Positions 13,671 through 15,487 of a stretch of 15,487 bases of DNA are shown here, in pieces; position 1 is the stretch's first letter; each line of letters begins with the position of its first letter. Source of the DNA: an uncultured Collinsella sp. (GTDB lineage Bacteria; Actinomycetota; Coriobacteriia; Coriobacteriales; Coriobacteriaceae); the NCBI GenBank assembly GCA_900552425.1, contig URZR01000023.1:1-15487 (forward strand), given 5' to 3'. The translations under genes and the position numbers were made by a program. Below the pieces are notes generated by a model that saw only the letters and a program-made list of their open reading frames with translations, had not been told where the DNA came from and searched no databases.

Positions 13671-13682
13671 CCCAATGACTAG
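13671..13682 (+). repeat. Right part of REP-like unit c
   Basis: CCCAATGACTAG is the reverse complement of CTAGTCATTGGG at 12980-12991 and completes unit c, whose left part ends at 13053. It marks the right edge of the IS110 insertion. Confidence 0.78.
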
Positions 13683-13686
13683 ATTG

Positions 13687-13747
13687 AAAAGCTGTACGTC
13701 AGCATCCAAAGATGTCGGAAAATGTCGACTTTGGATGCTGGCGTACA
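13687..13747 (-). terminator. Long hairpin, probable terminator of the XRE-glutaredoxin unit
   Basis: A 19-bp stem with a single G-T wobble (13693-13711 with 13729-13747) encloses a 17-base loop containing two copies of ATGTCG. On the minus strand it is followed by AGC and four T (13690-13687), 56 bases past the glutaredoxin stop. The stem is longer than usual for a terminator and could also be a repeat hairpin. Confidence 0.55.
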
Positions 13748-13802
13748 TGTTTGGTTCGTATGGGTTCGGCTCGGTTGGCGCGAACTGGCCGCAGTGCGCG
13801 TG

Positions 13803-14048
13803 CTAGAGCAGGTTCTTCTGCACCCACGCGATGATGTCGCTCGACTCGTAGAGCGGTTTACCGTCGATGAACAGGCAAGGAACCTGGCGTTTTCCGCCGA
13901 CGGCGATGAGCGTCTGCTCGGCATCGGAATCGGTCGAGATATTGCGCTCGGGAATGGTCACGTCGTTATCGGCCAAAAAGCGCTTGACCTTTATGCAATA
14001 CGGGCAGCCAGTCATAACGTAGAGCGCGAGCTCGTGATCAGTAGCCAT
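13803..14048 (-). CDS. Glutaredoxin-like thioredoxin-fold protein
   Basis: An 81-residue protein with a glutaredoxin fold: first strand ALYVMTG, active site C15-P-Y-C18, cis-proline loop QVPCLFIDG (P57), and C-terminal helix YESSDIIAWVQKNL. Glutaredoxins reduce disulfides or glutathione/low-molecular-weight thiol adducts in the cytoplasm; bacteria of this class may use other thiols. A third Cys at 58, next to the cis-proline, is unusual and could affect redox behaviour. I start at ATG 14048, with GGAGA five bases upstream; a start 13 codons earlier would overrun that site. It follows the XRE-TipAS regulator by 51 bp on the same strand, so the two are probably co-transcribed, which may link the regulator's four-cysteine ribbon to redox state (inference). 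Confidence 0.88.
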   Translation of the reverse strand: MATDHELALYVMTGCPYCIKVKRFLADNDVTIPERNISTDSDAEQTLIAVGGKRQVPCLFIDGKPLYESSDIIAWVQKNLL

Positions 14049-14099
14049 AGGTCTCCAATCGGTTGAGGTTTCGATTGAAATACCCAAAGCCGCTGCGGT

Positions 14100-14927
14100 C
14101 TATGCGTGAGCCGACGGCGACTCGATCGCCTGAACCAGAAACGCCGTGGCACCGGCGCCGCAGGGCTTGTCGTAGTAGTCGATAAAGCGCTGATCGGCAA
14201 GATAGCCGCGGGCGAGGCCCAGGTATGCTTCGTCTTGGGGTTCGTGTCCCCAGTTAAGGCCAATCCATCGACGGTGCATTGCGACAAGCTTGCGCGCCTC
14301 GCTTCCATCCGGTTCGCTGTCGCCCATGGCGATCGAGAGCTGGCCCAGAATAGCGCGTTCAAGTTCCTTCATGTCGTTCCATGTCTTGGGGTCCATGTCC
14401 AGCAGTGCCTCGTTTGCTGCATCGACGGCCTCGTCGCCATAGCGCGCTCGCGCCTCGGCACCGTAGCGCTCCTCGTTTTCCTGCACGGTACGCCAGCGCT
14501 CCAGTTGCGGCAGCACGGCGCCCATGAGCGAGACGGCTTCGTCGAGCGACATACCGGTGTTTTGTGCCAGGCGCGGGGCGCAATCCTCAATCATGGCCTC
14601 CATCGTGGTCTCGTAGGTGTACTTGCCGCGGTCGTAGCACCACTTGCAGTAATGGTCGGTCGTGGCGCCCGCGGCATCGGTGCCGCAGTCGTCGGGCGTG
14701 AGCACCATGCCGCAGCTCTGACAATAGTGCTCGGGCATTTCGAGCAGGTGCGACAGTGGCTCTCCGGTAACGGCGGCAATGAGCTTCATCATGTCGATGC
14801 CCGGGGTGACTTCGCCGCGCTCCCAACGGCTCACGGCTTGGCGCGTGACGTAGAGCTTGGCGGCGAGCTGCTCTTGGGTAAGGTGATGGGCGCGACGGAT
14901 GGCAATGAGCTTTTCTGCAAAGGCCAT
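14100..14927 (-). CDS. XRE-type regulator fused to zinc ribbon and TipAS ligand-binding domain
   Basis: A 275-residue cytoplasmic regulator with three parts. An XRE/HTH_3 domain (about 5-62) has the helix-turn-helix LTQEQLAAKLYVTRQAVSRWERG. A four-cysteine zinc ribbon lies at 68-100 (YCQSCG with C69/C72; YCKWCYDRGKY with C94/C97). An all-helical C-terminal part (about 145-272) resembles the TipAS antibiotic-recognition domain, ending YLADQRFIDYYDKPCGAG plus FLVQAIE. In the classical TipA protein this domain binds thiopeptide antibiotics and is joined to a MerR-type DNA-binding domain; here an XRE domain takes that place. ATG 14927 has AAGGAG six bases upstream and a TTGGAA-17-TATGCT promoter. 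It probably senses a small molecule and controls itself and the downstream glutaredoxin gene. XRE and ribbon calls are firm; TipAS is likely. Confidence 0.87.
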   Translation of the reverse strand: MAFAEKLIAIRRAHHLTQEQLAAKLYVTRQAVSRWERGEVTPGIDMMKLIAAVTGEPLSHLLEMPEHYCQSCGMVLTPDDCGTDAAGATTDHYCKWCYDRGKYTYETTMEAMIEDCAPRLAQNTGMSLDEAVSLMGAVLPQLERWRTVQENEERYGAEARARYGDEAVDAANEALLDMDPKTWNDMKELERAILGQLSIAMGDSEPDGSEARKLVAMHRRWIGLNWGHEPQDEAYLGLARGYLADQRFIDYYDKPCGAGATAFLVQAIESPSAHA

Positions 14928-14957
14928 AGCGGCTCCTTTCTGCTGGTTGATGGCTTA

Positions 14958-14986
14958 AGCATACGCGGCAGCCGATGTCCTTCCAA
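14958..14986 (-). promoter_or_regulatory. Promoter of the XRE-TipAS regulator
   Basis: On the minus strand TTGGAA (14986-14981) and TATGCT (14963-14958) are spaced by exactly 17 bases, predicting a start near 14951 and a leader of about 24 bases that contains the AAGGAG site. Confidence 0.6.
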
Positions 14987-15001
14987 GCAACCGTTGGTTG
15001 C
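14987..15001. promoter_or_regulatory. Candidate operator beside the XRE promoter
   Basis: GCAACC-GTT-GGTTGC is a perfect 6-bp inverted repeat directly against the -35 box of the XRE gene. XRE dimers commonly bind such sites, so it may mediate autoregulation. A second palindrome, TTGCGCGCAA, lies at 15025-15034 nearer to trmO. Confidence 0.45.
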
Positions 15002-15054
15002 ACGACGGGGACCGCGGCGAAGAATTGCGCGCAACGCCCCACACCTCCATGCCG

Positions 15055-15060
15055 TACAAT
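15055..15060 (+). promoter_or_regulatory. -10 box of trmO, suggesting a leaderless transcript
   Basis: TACAAT ends seven bases before ATG 15068. A start at the usual distance would fall on or next to that ATG, and no ribosome site precedes it. No convincing -35 was found 16-18 bases upstream. Confidence 0.45.
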
Positions 15061-15067
15061 GACCGGC

Positions 15068-15487
15068 ATGGAACCTATCGCACACATATATACCGACCTG
15101 CCGCAGAAGTTCGGCATTCCCCGCAACAGCTTCCTTGCTCCCCATCTGCAGGGACGTATCATTTTCGAGCCGGAGTTCGCGCTGGACGCGGCGGTGGAGG
15201 GGCTCGATGAGTTCTCGCATCTATGGTTGCTTTGGGAGTTCCAAAACGGCACGCCGGGCGGGGCCGCGGCAGATATCGCCGCAGACCTAGCGACTAAGGA
15301 TAAGAGCGGTGCTACGTCCAAGTGGGCACCTTCCGTGCGTCCGCCGCGCTTGGGCGGTGTCGAGAGGCGCGGCGTCTTCGCTACGCGAAGCCCGTTCCGT
15401 CCCAATCCTATAGGTCTTACCTGCGTAAAGCTTGATCATGTGGAGTTGACGGCGCAAGGCCCCGTCATTCACGTGTTGGCTGCGGAC
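15068..15487 (+). CDS. trmO: TrmO-type tRNA methyltransferase, 5' part (cut by window end)
   Basis: The first 140 codons of a TrmO/TsaA (UPF0066) protein, open to the end of the window. TrmO uses S-adenosylmethionine to add the N6-methyl group to threonylcarbamoyladenosine at position 37 of some tRNAs. The sequence starts MEPIAHIYTDLPQKFGIPRN, matching the family's N-terminal strand and the FGIPR motif; LDEFSHLWLLWEF lies at 46-58, and the signature GVFATRSPFRPNPIGLT lies at 102-118. The C-terminal part is missing only because the window ends. ATG 15068 is preferred; an in-frame ATG at 15059 overlaps the TACAAT box and would add three residues. It is divergent from the XRE regulator, sharing a 140-bp intergenic region, but no functional link is evident. 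Confidence 0.92.
   Translation, partial: MEPIAHIYTDLPQKFGIPRNSFLAPHLQGRIIFEPEFALDAAVEGLDEFSHLWLLWEFQNGTPGGAAADIAADLATKDKSGATSKWAPSVRPPRLGGVERRGVFATRSPFRPNPIGLTCVKLDHVELTAQGPVIHVLAAD

Overview
The window looks like chromosome of a high-GC Gram-positive gut actinobacterium of the class Coriobacteriia, most likely Collinsella or a close relative. That is an inference from roughly 60% GC, strong AGGAGG-type ribosome sites, LytS/LytTR pairs and overall gene style; no rRNA or other marker fixes the species.

Layout: bases 37-11626 are a run of ten genes, all on the minus strand, so they are transcribed from right to left. In that order they are: an APC-type amino-acid permease and an amidohydrolase (a probable two-gene uptake/hydrolysis unit); a LytS-type sensor kinase and LytTR response regulator; a zinc-dependent phospholipase C-like protein; a UMF1-type MFS transporter; a GT2-like glycosyltransferase whose stop codon overlaps the start of a second LytS-type kinase, followed by a second LytTR regulator; and a YfcE-type phosphodiesterase. 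The two kinase/regulator pairs are clear paralogues. Terminator-like hairpins lie just upstream of both kinase-containing operons and after the second regulator.

From 11627 to 11981 is a gene-free divergent intergenic region with several stems. A membrane-anchored C39-family cysteine peptidase with a long low-complexity cytoplasmic tail follows on the plus strand (11982-12983). Its stop codon runs into a cluster of REP-like units.

The most interesting region is 13054-13670. It is a very GC-rich, internally deleted IS110-family element inserted inside one REP-like unit: joining the sequence on both sides of it rebuilds the unit. The transposase is reduced to 112 codons, but the left non-coding end appears to keep a complete bridge RNA gene. 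It has a 5' hairpin, a target loop whose two guide stretches match the interrupted REP unit, and a donor loop whose two guide stretches match the element's own ends. The right end carries TTGACA and the left end TACAGT, which would form a promoter only when the ends are joined in a circle.

To the right are a long hairpin (probable terminator), a small glutaredoxin-like protein and an XRE regulator fused to a zinc ribbon and a TipAS ligand-binding domain (both minus strand). Divergent from these is the 5' part of trmO, a tRNA-modification gene that may be read as a leaderless mRNA and is cut by the window end. No tRNA, rRNA or CRISPR array was seen.
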